Assembly (NCBI RefSeq): GCF_019703855.1
Contig: NZ_AP024086.1
Span: 930,001-994,000, forward strand
DNA: 64,000 nucleotides
Source of the DNA: Desulfomarina profundi
Lineage (GTDB): Bacteria > Desulfobacterota > Desulfobulbia > Desulfobulbales > Desulfocapsaceae
Direction: 5' to 3'
The first letter of the stretch is position 1; every line of letters starts with the position of its first letter. The notes beneath the pieces are model-generated. The model did no database searches and was not told where the DNA came from. It was given only the letters and a program-made list of their open reading frames with translations. A program made the translations under genes and the position numbers. Below are positions 9,622 to 19,561 of this stretch, in pieces.

Positions 9622-10560
9622 ATGCCTAATATAATAAAGGTTTTTTCGGGTAACGCTCATAAGCAGATGGCCCAGGAAATTGCAGCCCATCTGCAGCTGC
9701 CCCTGAGTGAAGCTGAAGTGAAAAAGTTCAGCGATGGTGAGATCTTTGTCGAAGTGAAAGAAAACGTCCGCGGTACGGACGTTTTTGTCGTTCAGCCCAC
9801 CTGTACACCTGTGAATGATCATCTCATGGAGCTGGTTATTATGGTGGATGCACTCAGGCGTGCTTCAGCCAGGCGTATAACTGCAGTTGTCCCCTACTAC
9901 GGATATGCCCGTCAGGACAGAAAAAATGCACCGAGGGTGCCCATTACCGCCAAGGTTGTGGCGGAAATGTTTATGGCCGTTGGTGTGCGACGTGTTTTGT
10001 GCATGGATCTTCATGCGGGACAGATCCAGGGTTTTTTTAATATCCCTGTTGATCATCTTTATGCAGCCCCGGTTGTTCTCAAATATATAAAGGAAAATTT
10101 TTCCGATGTTATAATGGTTTCTCCGGACGCAGGGGGGGTTGAGCGGACACGGGCATTTGCCAAGAGATTGAATTCGGGTCTGGCCATTATTGACAAGCGT
10201 CGCGATAAACCGAATGAATGTGAGGCGATGCATGTGATCGGTGATGTGGCCGGCAAGGTGGCCATTTTGATGGATGATATGGTGGATACGGCCGGAACCT
10301 TGTGTGCAGGAGCCGCAACACTGTTGAAAAACGGTGCAAAGGAAGTCCATGCCTGCTGTTCACATCCTGTCCTTTCCGGGCCGGCAATTGAACGAATCAA
10401 CAATTCAGAGTTGAAATCACTGGTTGTGACGAATTCCATCCCACTGAGGGCGGAAGCGCGGAAATGTGAGAAAATAAAGGTGCTGTCTGTTTCCGAGTTG
10501 CTCGCCGATGCGATCAACAGAATTCATAATGAGGATTCTGTGAGCTATCTCTTTGTATAG
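9622..10560 (+). CDS. prs: Ribose-phosphate pyrophosphokinase (PRPP synthase)
   Basis: Makes PRPP from ribose 5-phosphate and ATP for nucleotide, His and Trp synthesis. The protein has 312 residues, the standard length for the class I enzyme. Motifs seen are the N-terminal [29 protein letters not shown] near residue 130, [15 protein letters not shown] near 170, and the PRPP-binding loop [15 protein letters not shown] near 217. It follows tRNA-Gln by 39 bp and precedes rplY; prs-rplY-pth is a common bacterial order. Confidence 0.97.
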   Translation: MPNIIKVFSGNAHKQMAQEIAAHLQLPLSEAEVKKFSDGEIFVEVKENVRGTDVFVVQPTCTPVNDHLMELVIMVDALRRASARRITAVVPYYGYARQDRKNAPRVPITAKVVAEMFMAVGVRRVLCMDLHAGQIQGFFNIPVDHLYAAPVVLKYIKENFSDVIMVSPDAGGVERTRAFAKRLNSGLAIIDKRRDKPNECEAMHVIGDVAGKVAILMDDMVDTAGTLCAGAATLLKNGAKEVHACCSHPVLSGPAIERINNSELKSLVVTNSIPLRAEARKCEKIKVLSVSELLADAINRIHNEDSVSYLFV

Positions 10561-10642
10561 ACGGTTTTTGCACGAACTATTAATTAATGATATGGTCAGT
10601 CACTGAATCACTCAGGAGTGGCTGTTTTGTAAAGGAGGAATT

Positions 10643-11272
10643 ATGCTTCAGGTTGAAATGTCAGCTTCTCTCAGGTCAGTAGCCGGAAAAGGTGCAATGC
10701 GCAGACTGCGTATGGACGGGAAGACTCCCGCCGTAGTGTATGGAAGTGGAGGAGATGCTGTTTCTCTGCAGCTGGAGACCAAAACACTGACTGGAAAACT
10801 GCTGGATATCTATCGGCGCAATGCTATTGTTACTTTGAAAATTGATGGGAAGGAAGAGAAAAGTGTGCTGATATCTGAAGTACAGACCCATCCGGTTCGT
10901 GATACGCTGATCCACGTTGATTTCTGTGAAATTGATCTGAAAAAGGATCGCTCGTTTGATGTTCCGATTTTCTATGATGGGCCCGCCAAGGGGGAAGATC
11001 TCGGTGGAGAATTGTTGGTGCACAACCCGACAATCGTTCTTGAGGGAAAACCACTGGCTATTCCGGATGAATGTGTAGTTGATATCAAGGAAATGGTTAT
11101 AGGCGATGTGGTAAGATGTGGTGACATTGCTCTGCTGGAAGGGGTCAAGATGAAAACTGATCCGAAAGCGATAGCCATCGCCGTGGTGAAAGCGGGTATC
11201 AAGATTGATCCTGAGGATATGGAAGACGCTGAAGAGGAAGAAGAGGTTACGGAAGTTGAGGCTGCCGCCTGA
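10643..11272 (+). CDS. rplY: 50S ribosomal protein bL25 (CTC/TL5 type)
   Basis: Binds 5S rRNA in the large subunit. It has 209 residues, the long CTC form: an N-terminal L25 domain (MLQVEMSASLRSVAGKGAMR and KTPAVVYGS) followed by a C-terminal beta domain and an acidic tail (EDMEDAEEEEEVTEVEAAA). AAAGGAGGAATT precedes the ATG. A strong terminator follows at 11301, so prs-rplY probably ends a transcription unit. Confidence 0.96.
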   Translation: MLQVEMSASLRSVAGKGAMRRLRMDGKTPAVVYGSGGDAVSLQLETKTLTGKLLDIYRRNAIVTLKIDGKEEKSVLISEVQTHPVRDTLIHVDFCEIDLKKDRSFDVPIFYDGPAKGEDLGGELLVHNPTIVLEGKPLAIPDECVVDIKEMVIGDVVRCGDIALLEGVKMKTDPKAIAIAVVKAGIKIDPEDMEDAEEEEEVTEVEAAA

Positions 11273-11300
11273 TTCTGAATCTTTCAACAAGTTTTTTTTT

Positions 11301-11335
11301 AAGTCCGGGAGAATCATCTTCCCGGACTTTTTTTG
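11301..11335 (+). terminator. Rho-independent terminator after rplY
   Basis: A GC-rich stem AAGTCCGGG / CCCGGACTT with a loop of about 11 nt is followed by seven Ts (11328-11334). It lies 28 bp after the rplY stop and about 30 bp before pth. Confidence 0.9.
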
Positions 11336-11361
11336 TTTCTGTCAGGGAGCATTGGAGATTT

Positions 11362-11955
11362 ATGAGTGGCAGGAATTCAGTCATAATCGGTCTTGGAAAC
11401 AAGGGTGATGAGTACGAAGGTACCAGGCACAATATAGGTTTTTTGGTTCTGGATGAACTCGCGAAAAGATGGCATATTGATATCAGTCGTTTTAAATGGA
11501 ATTCCCTTTCAGGGACGGGACGTCTTTTTGGACAAAACCTTCTCCTCCTGAAACCGATGACCTATATGAATCTCAGTGGCAAGGGTGTCGTTGAGTATGT
11601 TCGGTTTTTTAAAATAAACCCTGACCGTATTTTGGTTATTCAGGATGATCTTGATATGGCCGCAGGTCGAATTAAGCTGGTCAAGGGAGGTGGGGCTGGT
11701 GGGCACAAGGGTATTCTTTCTCTGGTTCAGCATCTTGGAACAAAAGATTTTTTTCGTTTGAAAATCGGTATAGGTCGGCCGGGACAGGGAGATGTACACC
11801 GTGATTTTCCTGTGGAAAAATATGTGCTCAGTCGTTTGACGGATGAGGAAATCAGTCGGTTGTCAGCCCGGTATGACCAGCTTGAACAGGGACTGCGTAT
11901 TTTCTTTGAGGAGGGAGTACCCCGTGCCATGTCTCTTCTCAACAGTCTCAAATAG
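11362..11955 (+). CDS. pth: Peptidyl-tRNA hydrolase
   Basis: Releases peptides from prematurely dissociated peptidyl-tRNA. It has 197 residues, a normal length. The signature IGLGNKGDEYEGTRHNIGF (residues 9-27) includes the catalytic His, and LLKPMTYMNLSGKGV and VIQDDLDMAAGRIKL supply the other active-site residues. The ATG at 11362 is preceded by GGAGATTT. Confidence 0.96.
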   Translation: MSGRNSVIIGLGNKGDEYEGTRHNIGFLVLDELAKRWHIDISRFKWNSLSGTGRLFGQNLLLLKPMTYMNLSGKGVVEYVRFFKINPDRILVIQDDLDMAAGRIKLVKGGGAGGHKGILSLVQHLGTKDFFRLKIGIGRPGQGDVHRDFPVEKYVLSRLTDEEISRLSARYDQLEQGLRIFFEEGVPRAMSLLNSLK

Positions 11956-12789
11956 CATTATCATGAATGCAGATACCAAAAGAAATTTCAGCTCTTCTCA
12001 GAGCTGTTTACTCGTGCGTTGGACCAGATTTCTCATCAGTCCAGGTTGGGTCAGATTCATAGGTTTTGACAATAGATTATAGGACACCCTGCATGTTGCC
12101 CAATATGTAAACGATGTATTGTATCGAGATCATCTTTTCTTTATTCCCCAGCTTCTGTTATTCAATTATGTTGTCCGATTCTCCAGCGTTCTGATTTCAT
12201 AATAAACGGGATTCCCTTTATTCATGAAGTGTCACACAAAAATAACAGTATTTTCAGGTAAAATGTGTTATATTTGAACACTGTTGTATTGATAGTAAAG
12301 AATGTTTCCTGCAACCTATGGGTAATATAAACAGTAAAAAGCTGTTTTGATTATACAAAATATTCCAAATCGGTATTTTTCCGTTGGTTTTTGCGAAAAT
12401 GTTCAACTCGTTGATGTGGGTTACGACGGTTGGAATTTTCTTTGCTCGCAATATCCAGAGAGCATACAAGGCTGAGATTTTGATTCAGCCGGTTTTTGTC
12501 AAAAGAGTCTTAGCCCGAATTTCTCATGAACATTGAGTCAGTTTTATTGGACAGGTTTTTCATTAAAATAAATCAGGAGAATCAGTCCTGTTGAATTTTT
12601 TCACAATGTTCACCGGAGGTCAGTTCAGCCCAGGTCATCTTCTTCACTATTCTGGCAGTAAACTTACAGTCTGTCGTTTACTGCCAAATAACTTTGAAGC
12701 TGACGCAACCTGAACTGATGAGAAATCCCGGGGCTAGGGGTTTTAACTGTTCTGCCTTATTACAGGTGCCTTGGAACAAGGAGATATGA
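11956..12789. other. 834-bp non-coding stretch between pth and carD
   Basis: I find no convincing gene here on either strand. The DNA is AT-rich. It holds a single arm of repeat family D (ATTTCTCATCAGTCCAGG near 12029) and a full family-D element at 12511-12736. Upstream signals for carD must lie in the last part. Confidence 0.6.
12511..12736. repeat. Repeat family D element (226 bp) upstream of carD
   Basis: The ends are inverted: AGCCCGAATTTCTCAT (12512-12527) and ATGAGAAATCCCGGGGCT (12718-12735). Inside is a perfect 10-bp hairpin GGCAGTAAAC / GTTTACTGCC (12654-12663 and 12676-12685). The same end sequences occur near 14978, 32600 and 58118. No open frame is carried, so it resembles a REP- or MITE-type non-autonomous element. 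Confidence 0.7.
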
Positions 12790-13269
12790 GTGTTTGCTGA
12801 AGGTGATATGGCTGTCTATCCAGCCCATGGAGTTGGTGTTATAAAGTCTGTAGAAACACAGACTGTTGCGGGTATCAATCAATCATTCTATGTTCTGGAG
12901 ATTCTGGATAACAGAATGAGGATAATGATACCTACAGAAAGCAGTGAAAGTGTAGGGCTTCGTGCTATTGTCAATAAAAATGAAGTAAGTGGTGTGCTCG
13001 ACATTCTTGCTGACAGAACTGTTGAACTTGGGGCGCAGACATGGAATCGACGTTATCGGGATTATATGGAGAAAATCAAGACCGGTTCCGTCCATGAAGT
13101 TGCCGCTGTTCTTCGTGATCTTTTTCTTCTCAGTGTGGACAAGGATCTTTCTTATGGTGAGAGGAAAATGCTGGATACAGCAAAAAGTCTTCTGGTGAAG
13201 GAATTATCCCTTGCCCAGAACACTGAAGAGTCCGCTGTCAGTAAAACCATAGATGCCATCTTTTCCTAG
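12790..13269 (+). CDS. carD: CarD/CdnL-family RNA polymerase-binding regulator
   Basis: This 159-residue protein has the N-terminal RNA-polymerase-interacting Tudor-like domain (GDMAVYPAHGVGVIKSVETQ, then YVLEILDNRMRIMIP) and a C-terminal helical DNA-binding domain (VLRDLFLLSVDKDLSYGERKMLDTAKSLLVKELS). CarD/CdnL proteins stabilise open promoter complexes, particularly at rRNA genes. The start is GTG at 12790, behind ACAAGGAGATATGA; an overlapping ATG two bases earlier ends after four codons. The gene stands alone, between a family-D repeat and a hairpin. Confidence 0.92.
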   Translation: MFAEGDMAVYPAHGVGVIKSVETQTVAGINQSFYVLEILDNRMRIMIPTESSESVGLRAIVNKNEVSGVLDILADRTVELGAQTWNRRYRDYMEKIKTGSVHEVAAVLRDLFLLSVDKDLSYGERKMLDTAKSLLVKELSLAQNTEESAVSKTIDAIFS

Positions 13270-13321
13270 GAGCTTGAGCGAAAGACCATTCTCGGACAGC
13301 CTCCTGGGTTCCTGTGGCAAT

Positions 13322-13378
13322 CCTGAATCCGTGAGCATTTGTCGGTTATTCAGAATAACAGGCAGGCACGGATTCAGG
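13322..13378. repeat. Inverted repeat between carD and rluD-like gene
   Basis: A perfect 12-bp pair CCTGAATCCGTG (13322-13333) / CACGGATTCAGG (13367-13378), with a small inner palindrome TTATTCAGAATAA in the loop. It is related in feel, but not identical, to family A. It may be a transcript-end hairpin for carD. Confidence 0.55.
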
Positions 13379-13433
13379 GATATGGCAAAACGACAGACGG
13401 TATTTTTCAGGGCAGCTATCGCGTAAACTCTCA

Positions 13434-14402
13434 ATGGAAGATAAAAATCCTTCCCGCATCTCCGGTGATTCCTTTCTCTTCAAAATACATGGTCGGCAGA
13501 CAGGAGTTCGTCTGGACCAGTTTCTTTCCAGTCATTTGCAGACTGTTTCCAGAACTCGGATAACCACTTCAATCAAAAGTGGTCTGATTACTGTTGATAA
13601 TAAGGTACAGAAAGCGAGTTACCGCCTCAAGGCCGGGGAGATTGTTGCCGGAACATTTTTTAAATCTCCGGAGTTGGAAGTACTGCCCGAGAAGATAGAC
13701 TTTACCGTTCTTTTTGAAGACAGCAGTCTGATCATTCTTTCCAAACCACCCGGAATTGTGGTTCATCCAGGCAGTGGTAATTATACAGGCACCCTTGTGA
13801 ACGGGCTGGTCCATTACTGCAGGTCAATATCAGGAGTAGGAGACAGTCTTCGTCCCGGTATTGTTCACAGGCTTGATAAGGATACATCCGGTATCATGGT
13901 AGTAGCAAAGACTGAGCCTGTTCAGATGATGCTGATGGAGAGCTTTAAAAATCGGAAGGTGAAAAAAAGCTACCTGGCACTTCTGCATGGTCTCATGAAG
14001 GATAAAAAAGGTCGGATCTCAGCCCCCATCGGGCGACATCCCGTAAACAGGCAGAAGATGACGGTTCTGCCCGACAGAGGTCGTCATGCCGCCAGCAGCT
14101 GGGAAGTGGTTGCAGAACTGGACAACCGGTTTTCCCTGGCAAGGGTTTTTATTGAAACCGGAAGAACGCATCAGATCCGTGTCCATATGGCCCACCTTGG
14201 CCATCCCGTTGCGGGAGACTGTGTTTACGGCAGCAACAGAAAAAACAGCTGTTTTCCACGTCAGTTACTTCATGCCCATCGCCTGGTTCTACAACACCCT
14301 GTAAAAAAAACTATGCTGGATATGACGGCACCCCTGTGGCCTGATTTCATGAAAGTACTTGAGGAACTGGGCATGGATGAGAGACGGGAGAAAATACAGT
14401 GA
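13434..14402 (+). CDS. RluA/RluD-family 23S rRNA pseudouridine synthase
   Basis: Isomerises uridines to pseudouridine in large-subunit rRNA. It has 322 residues: an N-terminal S4 RNA-binding domain (VRLDQFLSSHLQTVSRTRI and IKSGLITVDNKVQKASYRLK) and a catalytic domain with the conserved HRLDKDTSG near residue 145, whose Asp is the nucleophile, plus GRTHQIRVHMAHLGHPVAGD. Length and S4 domain fit RluD best, but I cannot exclude another RluA-family member. It overlaps coaE by 4 bp (GTGA). Confidence 0.93.
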   Translation: MEDKNPSRISGDSFLFKIHGRQTGVRLDQFLSSHLQTVSRTRITTSIKSGLITVDNKVQKASYRLKAGEIVAGTFFKSPELEVLPEKIDFTVLFEDSSLIILSKPPGIVVHPGSGNYTGTLVNGLVHYCRSISGVGDSLRPGIVHRLDKDTSGIMVVAKTEPVQMMLMESFKNRKVKKSYLALLHGLMKDKKGRISAPIGRHPVNRQKMTVLPDRGRHAASSWEVVAELDNRFSLARVFIETGRTHQIRVHMAHLGHPVAGDCVYGSNRKNSCFPRQLLHAHRLVLQHPVKKTMLDMTAPLWPDFMKVLEELGMDERREKIQ

Positions 14403-14980
14403 AAATTGCTGTTACCGGAGGCCTGGGAAGCGGGAAAAGTACTGTCAGCAAGCTGTTGGCCGCGGGGTTATGCTGCGAGCTGGTGAATACAGATGAGCTT
14501 TGCCGACAGCAGTTGCTTCCGGAAGAAATAGGATATACAAAGCTGCTTGAATCCTTTGGCAGAGAGTTTCTTACGACGGATGGGGCGCTTGATCGGTCAA
14601 AATTGCGGGAAGCTGTTTTTTCAGATAACTCTGTTAAATACAGACTGGAATCGATTCTTCATCCTCTGGTTCGAGATATCGTCAGGGAAAAAGCAACATC
14701 AACAGACTGCCTTTTGGTGGAGGTGCCACTGCTGTACGAGGTCGGATGGCAGAATGATTTTGATATCAGTGTCCTTGTTTATGTTCCGGAAGCAGTTGTT
14801 TATGAACGGGTTGCCAGACGGGATGGTCACAGCAGGGAAATCATTCGCTCAATTCTTGATAACCAGATTCCTCTTGATGAAAAGCTTCCACAAGCTTCTT
14901 TCATTATTGACAACAGCGGAACCTTTGTTTCTACCGTGTTGCAGGTCAGCTATCTGACGCGGGTGATTTTTGCTGGTTAG
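14399..14980 (+). CDS. coaE: Dephospho-CoA kinase
   Basis: Last step of coenzyme A synthesis, phosphorylating dephospho-CoA. It has 193 residues and starts at a GTG that overlaps the stop of the pseudouridine synthase, indicating translational coupling. The P-loop GGLGSGKSTVSKLLA is at residues 7-21, and the LVNTDELCRQQL and LHPLVRDIVREK motifs follow. Its TAG stop is part of the end of a family-D repeat. Confidence 0.94.
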   Translation: MKIAVTGGLGSGKSTVSKLLAAGLCCELVNTDELCRQQLLPEEIGYTKLLESFGREFLTTDGALDRSKLREAVFSDNSVKYRLESILHPLVRDIVREKATSTDCLLVEVPLLYEVGWQNDFDISVLVYVPEAVVYERVARRDGHSREIIRSILDNQIPLDEKLPQASFIIDNSGTFVSTVLQVSYLTRVIFAG

Positions 14981-15550
14981 CCCGCATTTCTCATGAATAT
15001 TGTGTCAATTTTCATCGATCATGCTGGATTGTCAATGCTCTGGCAGATATAAATATTCGAACCATATGCTCCGATCATACTGGGTAAAACAGAAAAAAAC
15101 AGGATGTAGTCATAGATTCAGGAAAAAGCTTGACAGTGGGGGATTGAATACGTATAAGGAGACAACAAATTGAAATCCAATTCCTGTCTTTGTTGAATCA
15201 TTTTTTGAACCCTGTTTAAATGTCCTGCCGGGTGCGTGTTTGTCTGTTTGACAAGCTTCGTAAACTCACAGTTTTCAATTTCTTGATTCGTCATGGATCT
15301 GGTCAACAGGCCCCATTCTGGTTTATATCTGGAACACAAATAGAGATAGCAAACATTCACATCTGAATCCTGCATATTTTACAGGAAATTGTTGAATCCG
15401 TGATGTCGTATTGTTTTGAGTTGTTATCATAATTGAATAGTTATTCCCACAGTTTTTGTACTCATTACAGGTATTGTCCTGAACAGATAGTGATGCAATG
15501 TGTGGTTTGTCGTTATCCTGCCAACAGTCTCAAAAAGGAGAAGTGGATTA
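14978..15550. other. 573-bp gap coaE to rho with a family-D repeat arm
   Basis: The region begins with TAGCCCGCATTTCTCAT, one end of repeat family D whose first three bases are the coaE stop. It also has one arm of family A (GAATCCTGCA near 15367). A minus-strand frame at 15118-15375 shows no family likeness and I do not call it. A promoter-like motif at 15130 would give rho a long leader. Confidence 0.5.
15130..15158 (+). promoter_or_regulatory. Candidate sigma-70-type promoter upstream of rho
   Basis: TTGACA (15130-15135), a 17-bp spacer and TATAAG (15153-15158) are close to the bacterial consensus. No gene starts nearby; the next plus-strand start is rho at 15551. If used, it would give a leader of about 390 nt, consistent with the known leader-mediated autoregulation of rho in enterobacteria. 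The match is by eye only. Confidence 0.4.
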
Positions 15551-16800
15551 ATGAATCTGGCGGAACTGAAAGTGATGAAAATCGGCGAACTTGTAAAGTT
15601 TGCCCGTAAACTCAAGGTCGAAGGATACAGCGCTCTGCGGAAACAGGAGCTGATATTTGCAATTCTGAAAGCCCAGTCCGATAAAGACGGAAAGATGAGG
15701 GGAAGTGGGGTTCTGGAAATTCTTCCTGATGGATTCGGATTTTTAAGGGCTCCCGATTATAATTATCTTCCGGGACCGGATGATATTTACGTGTCCCCAT
15801 CCCAGATTCGCAGGCTTAATCTTCGAACAGGGGATACAATTGATGGTTTGGTGCGGGCGCCCAAGGACGGGGAGCGGTATTTTGCCTTGCTCAAAGTTGA
15901 AAGTGTGAACTTTGATCCTCCTGAGGCATCAAAGCAGAAAACGCTGTTTGCCAACCTGACACCACTGCACCCCAACGACCCCTTTACTCTTGAATGGCAG
16001 CCGGATAATTATGCCATGCGGATAATGGACATGTTTGCACCTATCGGCAAAGGACAGCGTGGCCTGATTGTAGCGCCGCCGCGAACCGGTAAAACGGTTT
16101 TGATGCAGAAAATTGCAAATTCCATTGTTCGAAATCATAAGGATGTCTATCTTATTGTTTTGCTGATTGATGAGCGTCCCGAGGAGGTCACGGAGATGAC
16201 CAGGAGTGTCAGAACCGCAGAGGTGGTCAGCTCAACGTTTGACGAGCCACCCCAACGACACATCCAGGTAGCCGAAATGGTAATAGAAAAAGCCAGGAGG
16301 CTGGTGGAGCATAAAAAAGACGTGGTGATTCTTCTGGACAGCATTACCCGGCTGGCGCGGGCCTATAATACCGTAACACCCTCCAGTGGAAAAATTCTTT
16401 CCGGGGGTGTTGAGGCAAATGCTCTGCACAGGCCCAAACGATTTTTTGGTGCCGCCAGAAATATTGAAGAGGGGGCAGCCTCACAATACTGGCGACTGCA
16501 TTGATTGAAACCGGCAGTCGTATGGATGAGGTTATTTTTGAGGAGTTCAAAGGTACTGGTAATATGGAACTGGTGCTGGATCGGAAAATGGCGGATAAGC
16601 GGATTTTCCCGGCCATCGATATCAAACGTTCCGGTACCCGGAAAGAAGATTTGCTGATTAAGAAAGATGCACTGAATCGTATCTGGATTTTAAGAAAGCT
16701 TCTCAATTCCATGAATCCAGCGGACTGTATGGATTTTCTCATCGACAAACTCAGGCACCAGAAAACCAACCAGGATTTTCTCGATTCCATGAATGGGTGA
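15551..16800 (+). CDS. rho: Transcription termination factor Rho (one apparent base deletion)
   Basis: Hexameric RNA-dependent ATPase that terminates transcription. The ATG at 15551 follows AAAAGGAGAAG. The N-terminal helical domain ([18 protein letters not shown]), the RNA-binding fold ([20 protein letters not shown]), the P-loop [12 protein letters not shown] and the Walker B region [17 protein letters not shown] are present. The frame breaks at the G run 16471-16475; adding one G restores [20 protein letters not shown] and a 416-residue protein of normal length. As Rho is usually essential or near-essential, the break is probably a sequence error. Confidence 0.94.
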
Positions 16801-16889
16801 TTTTTCCTTCATATATTATCGAACGGTCCAGAATCCAGGATAATATTTCACTTGAAAATTTCTCGGTGTTGATTATTATAGCTTTCCTG

Positions 16890-17089
16890 TTTTATCTGAA
16901 AATTCCGCAGCAGAAGGTTTTTCTGCTGTAATTGGGACTTTCACTTGTTTTTTACGGCTGAGCCGTCTGGTCCAGCCATGTTGATTTATTTGAAATTCCT
17001 ATTGCAAAAGGTTTTTTATCGCAGTCGGATTTTCATAACTTTGTTGCACCCTAAAGGCATAAATTACCGAGCCACCTGGTTCAGTCATG
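16890..17089 (+). repeat. Repeat family C, two tandem copies
   Basis: Two diverged units of about 90-110 bp lie head to tail in the 408-bp gap between rho and rpmE. Shared landmarks are TTTATCTGAAAATTCC at the start, CGCAGTCGGATTTTCAT, TTGTTGCACCC, an AAAGGCATAAAT stretch and an end GAGCC..CTGGTCCAGCCATG. The same unit occurs at 32451, 43657, 43766 and 44612. No open frame is conserved between copies. Confidence 0.7.
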
Positions 17090-17208
17090 CTGGGTTTATG
17101 GGGAAGTCTCCAGGCAGACTTTTCCCCCGGGTTGAACTTTTATAGACTATCTGGTTCAATTATATTTAATTTCAACACCACACGAAGATATGTGGAAGGA
17201 ATAGTGAT

Positions 17209-17436
17209 ATGAAAAATGATATACATCCTGAATATCATAAGATAAAGGCAACATGTGCCTGCGGCAGTGAATTTGAAATTGGTTCAGTTCTGGATGAGAT
17301 GAAAGTTGAGATCTGCTCCGCCTGCCATCCATTTTTTACAGGCAAGCAAAAGCTTGTGGATACTGCCGGACGTATCGAGAAGTTTAAACAGCGTTATGCA
17401 AAACACTATGCGGAGAAAGAAAAAGGAAAACAATAA
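17209..17436 (+). CDS. rpmE: 50S ribosomal protein bL31
   Basis: Small subunit-bridging protein of 75 residues. It has the zinc-binding form: TCACG near residue 16 and [13 protein letters not shown] near residue 37 supply the cysteines, and the end is basic. The ATG at 17209 follows GGAAGGAAT. A terminator follows at 17495, before prfA. Confidence 0.95.
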   Translation: MKNDIHPEYHKIKATCACGSEFEIGSVLDEMKVEICSACHPFFTGKQKLVDTAGRIEKFKQRYAKHYAEKEKGKQ

Positions 17437-17494
17437 GTAATTGTCCTTTTTTTTTGTAACTGAGCGTTTCCTCTCTGTAGTTCGGTTCAGTTCT

Positions 17495-17531
17495 GTCCAC
17501 AACGATGGCTCGCATGGTTGTGGACTTTTTT
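17495..17531 (+). terminator. Rho-independent terminator between rpmE and prfA
   Basis: The stem GTCCACAAC / GTTGTGGAC (17495-17503 and 17517-17525), extended inwards by near-complementary bases, is followed by six Ts. Confidence 0.85.
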
Positions 17532-17564
17532 CTTTCATCCCCCTATCTCTTTGGTTGAGCTCCT

Positions 17565-18635
17565 ATGTTTGAAAAATTTGCTGATCTGGAAGAAAAGATT
17601 TCACATCTTGAAGGTCGTCTGTCTGACCCTGAACTCGTGACGAATCAGAAAGAGTACCAGAAGGTTGTCCGGGAGCATGCACATCTGACAAAGTTGAACG
17701 GGATCTATTCAGAATACAGGCACGTTCAGCAGGAGTTGGAAAATAATAAGATTTTACTGCAGGATGATGAAGAGGATCCGGAAATAAAGGAGCTTGCCAG
17801 GCTCGAAATTGAAGAGCTTGAAGAGAAGGAAAGAAAGCTTGATCAGGAAATTAAACTCATCCTTCTCCCCAAGGATCCCAATGATGAAAAAAATACCTTC
17901 CTGGAAATCCGTGCCGGAACGGGTGGGGATGAGGCAGCTCTTTTTGTGGGAGATCTTTTCAGGATGTACTGCCGTTTTGCTGAAAGCATGGGATGGAAAG
18001 TTGAGATAATGAGCTCAAACCCTCTTGGCATTGGTGGTTTCAAGGAAATTATAGCCCTTATAAAGGGTGAACAGGTCTACTCGAAGCTCAAGTATGAAAG
18101 TGGTGTTCACAGGGTACAGAGAGTACCGGAGACTGAGACCCAGGGCAGGATTCATACCTCTGCGGTAACAGTTGCAATATTGCCCGAAGCTGATGAGGTT
18201 GAGCTGAATCTTGACATGTCTGAACTCAAAATAGATGTATTTCGTGCATCAGGTCCCGGTGGACAGTCAGTTAATACTACGGATTCCGCGGTTCGAATCA
18301 CCCATCTGCCGACGGGTGTGGTTGTCTCCTGCCAAGATGAAAAATCCCAGCATAAAAACAAGGCCAAGGCATTGACTGTCCTTCGTGCCCGCATTCTTGA
18401 TCAGCTGGAAAGGGAACACCACGACAAGATATCCCAGGATCGTAAAAGCCAGGTGGGCAGCGGAGATCGCAGCGAGAGAATACGAACGTACAATTTTCCC
18501 CAAGGACGTATAACAGATCACAGGATCAATCTGACTCTTTATAAACTCGAAGCAGTTATCGGTGGGAAGCTCGAAGAAATAATTTATCCTCTCATAGCCC
18601 ATGATCAGGCGGAAAAGCTGAAAGCCATTCAATAG
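17565..18635 (+). CDS. prfA: Peptide chain release factor 1
   Basis: Terminates translation at UAA and UAG. It has 356 residues, the normal length. The peptidyl-hydrolysis motif GGQ is in [19 protein letters not shown], and the family segment [19 protein letters not shown] is present. It is followed by prmC 53 bp downstream, the enzyme that methylates the Gln of this GGQ motif; this is a very common pairing. Confidence 0.97.
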   Translation: MFEKFADLEEKISHLEGRLSDPELVTNQKEYQKVVREHAHLTKLNGIYSEYRHVQQELENNKILLQDDEEDPEIKELARLEIEELEEKERKLDQEIKLILLPKDPNDEKNTFLEIRAGTGGDEAALFVGDLFRMYCRFAESMGWKVEIMSSNPLGIGGFKEIIALIKGEQVYSKLKYESGVHRVQRVPETETQGRIHTSAVTVAILPEADEVELNLDMSELKIDVFRASGPGGQSVNTTDSAVRITHLPTGVVVSCQDEKSQHKNKAKALTVLRARILDQLEREHHDKISQDRKSQVGSGDRSERIRTYNFPQGRITDHRINLTLYKLEAVIGGKLEEIIYPLIAHDQAEKLKAIQ

Positions 18636-18688
18636 ATGGCGAGGAAGGAGGGCATGGTAAGGGGTAAATAGTATATGATTTCAACTTT

Positions 18689-19561
18689 ATGCATATAAAT
18701 GAACTTCTCCGGGCCGGTACTGTCGCATTGGAAAAAGCCGACGTTGTTTCTCCTGGAACCGATGCACGGGTATTACTTCAACACTGTCTCGGTAAAAACC
18801 GGATTGAGCTCCTGCTTCATGGGGATGAAAATGTAGAGGAAAGCCGGGAATCGTTCTACTTCAAATGTATTGCCAGGCGTGTGAACCATGAGCCTGTTGC
18901 CTATATTCTCGGACAGTGTGAATTCTGGTCTCTACCTTTCAACCTGACAAATGATGTACTGATTCCCCGTCCCGAGACGGAATTTCTTCTCGACAGAGTA
19001 TTGACCATAGCCAATAAAGAGAACCTGACGAGGGGAAGAATCCTGGATCTCTGTTGTGGAAGTGGAGTTATCAGTGTTGTTCTTGCCAGAGAAACCGGAC
19101 AGCGTATCCTGGCTGTGGATATTTCTCCTGAGGCATTGGCTGTAGCCGCAATGAACAGGGATGATCATGCTCTTACTTCCCGCATCGATCTGCTCTGTTC
19201 TGATCTGTGTTCTGCTCTCTGCCGAAAAACCAGGTTTTCTTTGATTGTCACCAATCCTCCTTATGTCAGCACTTCAGCAATACAATACAGTCTGGAAAAA
19301 GATGTTGCCGGTTTTGAGCCTCACCTGGCCCTTGACGGCGGAGAAAAAGGGTTGGATGTTATAGGGAGAATCAGAGCCGTTATGCCCCTGATGCTTCTAC
19401 CCGGTGGTGAAATATTTATGGAAATCGGAGCCGACCAGGGTGAGGCTGTCGAGAATATTTTTCTTGAAAATGAAACAGTTTTGCCCGGATTTGTTCAAGT
19501 AAAAATTATCACCGATTATGCGGGGCTTGATAGAGTACTTTACGCACAATTGGAATATTGA
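18689..19561 (+). CDS. prmC: Release factor glutamine methyltransferase
   Basis: SAM-dependent enzyme that methylates the GGQ glutamine of release factors. It has 290 residues with an N-terminal helical domain, the SAM-binding ILDLCCGSGVISVVLA near residue 115 and the catalytic NPPY motif (IVTNPPYVS) near residue 188. Its TGA stop (19559-19561) lies inside the 8-bp target duplication of a MITE-like element inserted directly behind it. Confidence 0.95.
   Translation: MHINELLRAGTVALEKADVVSPGTDARVLLQHCLGKNRIELLLHGDENVEESRESFYFKCIARRVNHEPVAYILGQCEFWSLPFNLTNDVLIPRPETEFLLDRVLTIANKENLTRGRILDLCCGSGVISVVLARETGQRILAVDISPEALAVAAMNRDDHALTSRIDLLCSDLCSALCRKTRFSLIVTNPPYVSTSAIQYSLEKDVAGFEPHLALDGGEKGLDVIGRIRAVMPLMLLPGGEIFMEIGADQGEAVENIFLENETVLPGFVQVKIITDYAGLDRVLYAQLEY

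Noticed and set aside
15118-15375. Minus-strand 85-codon frame between coaE and rho
   Set aside because: No ribosome site, no recognisable domain, and it lies in repeat-containing intergenic DNA.
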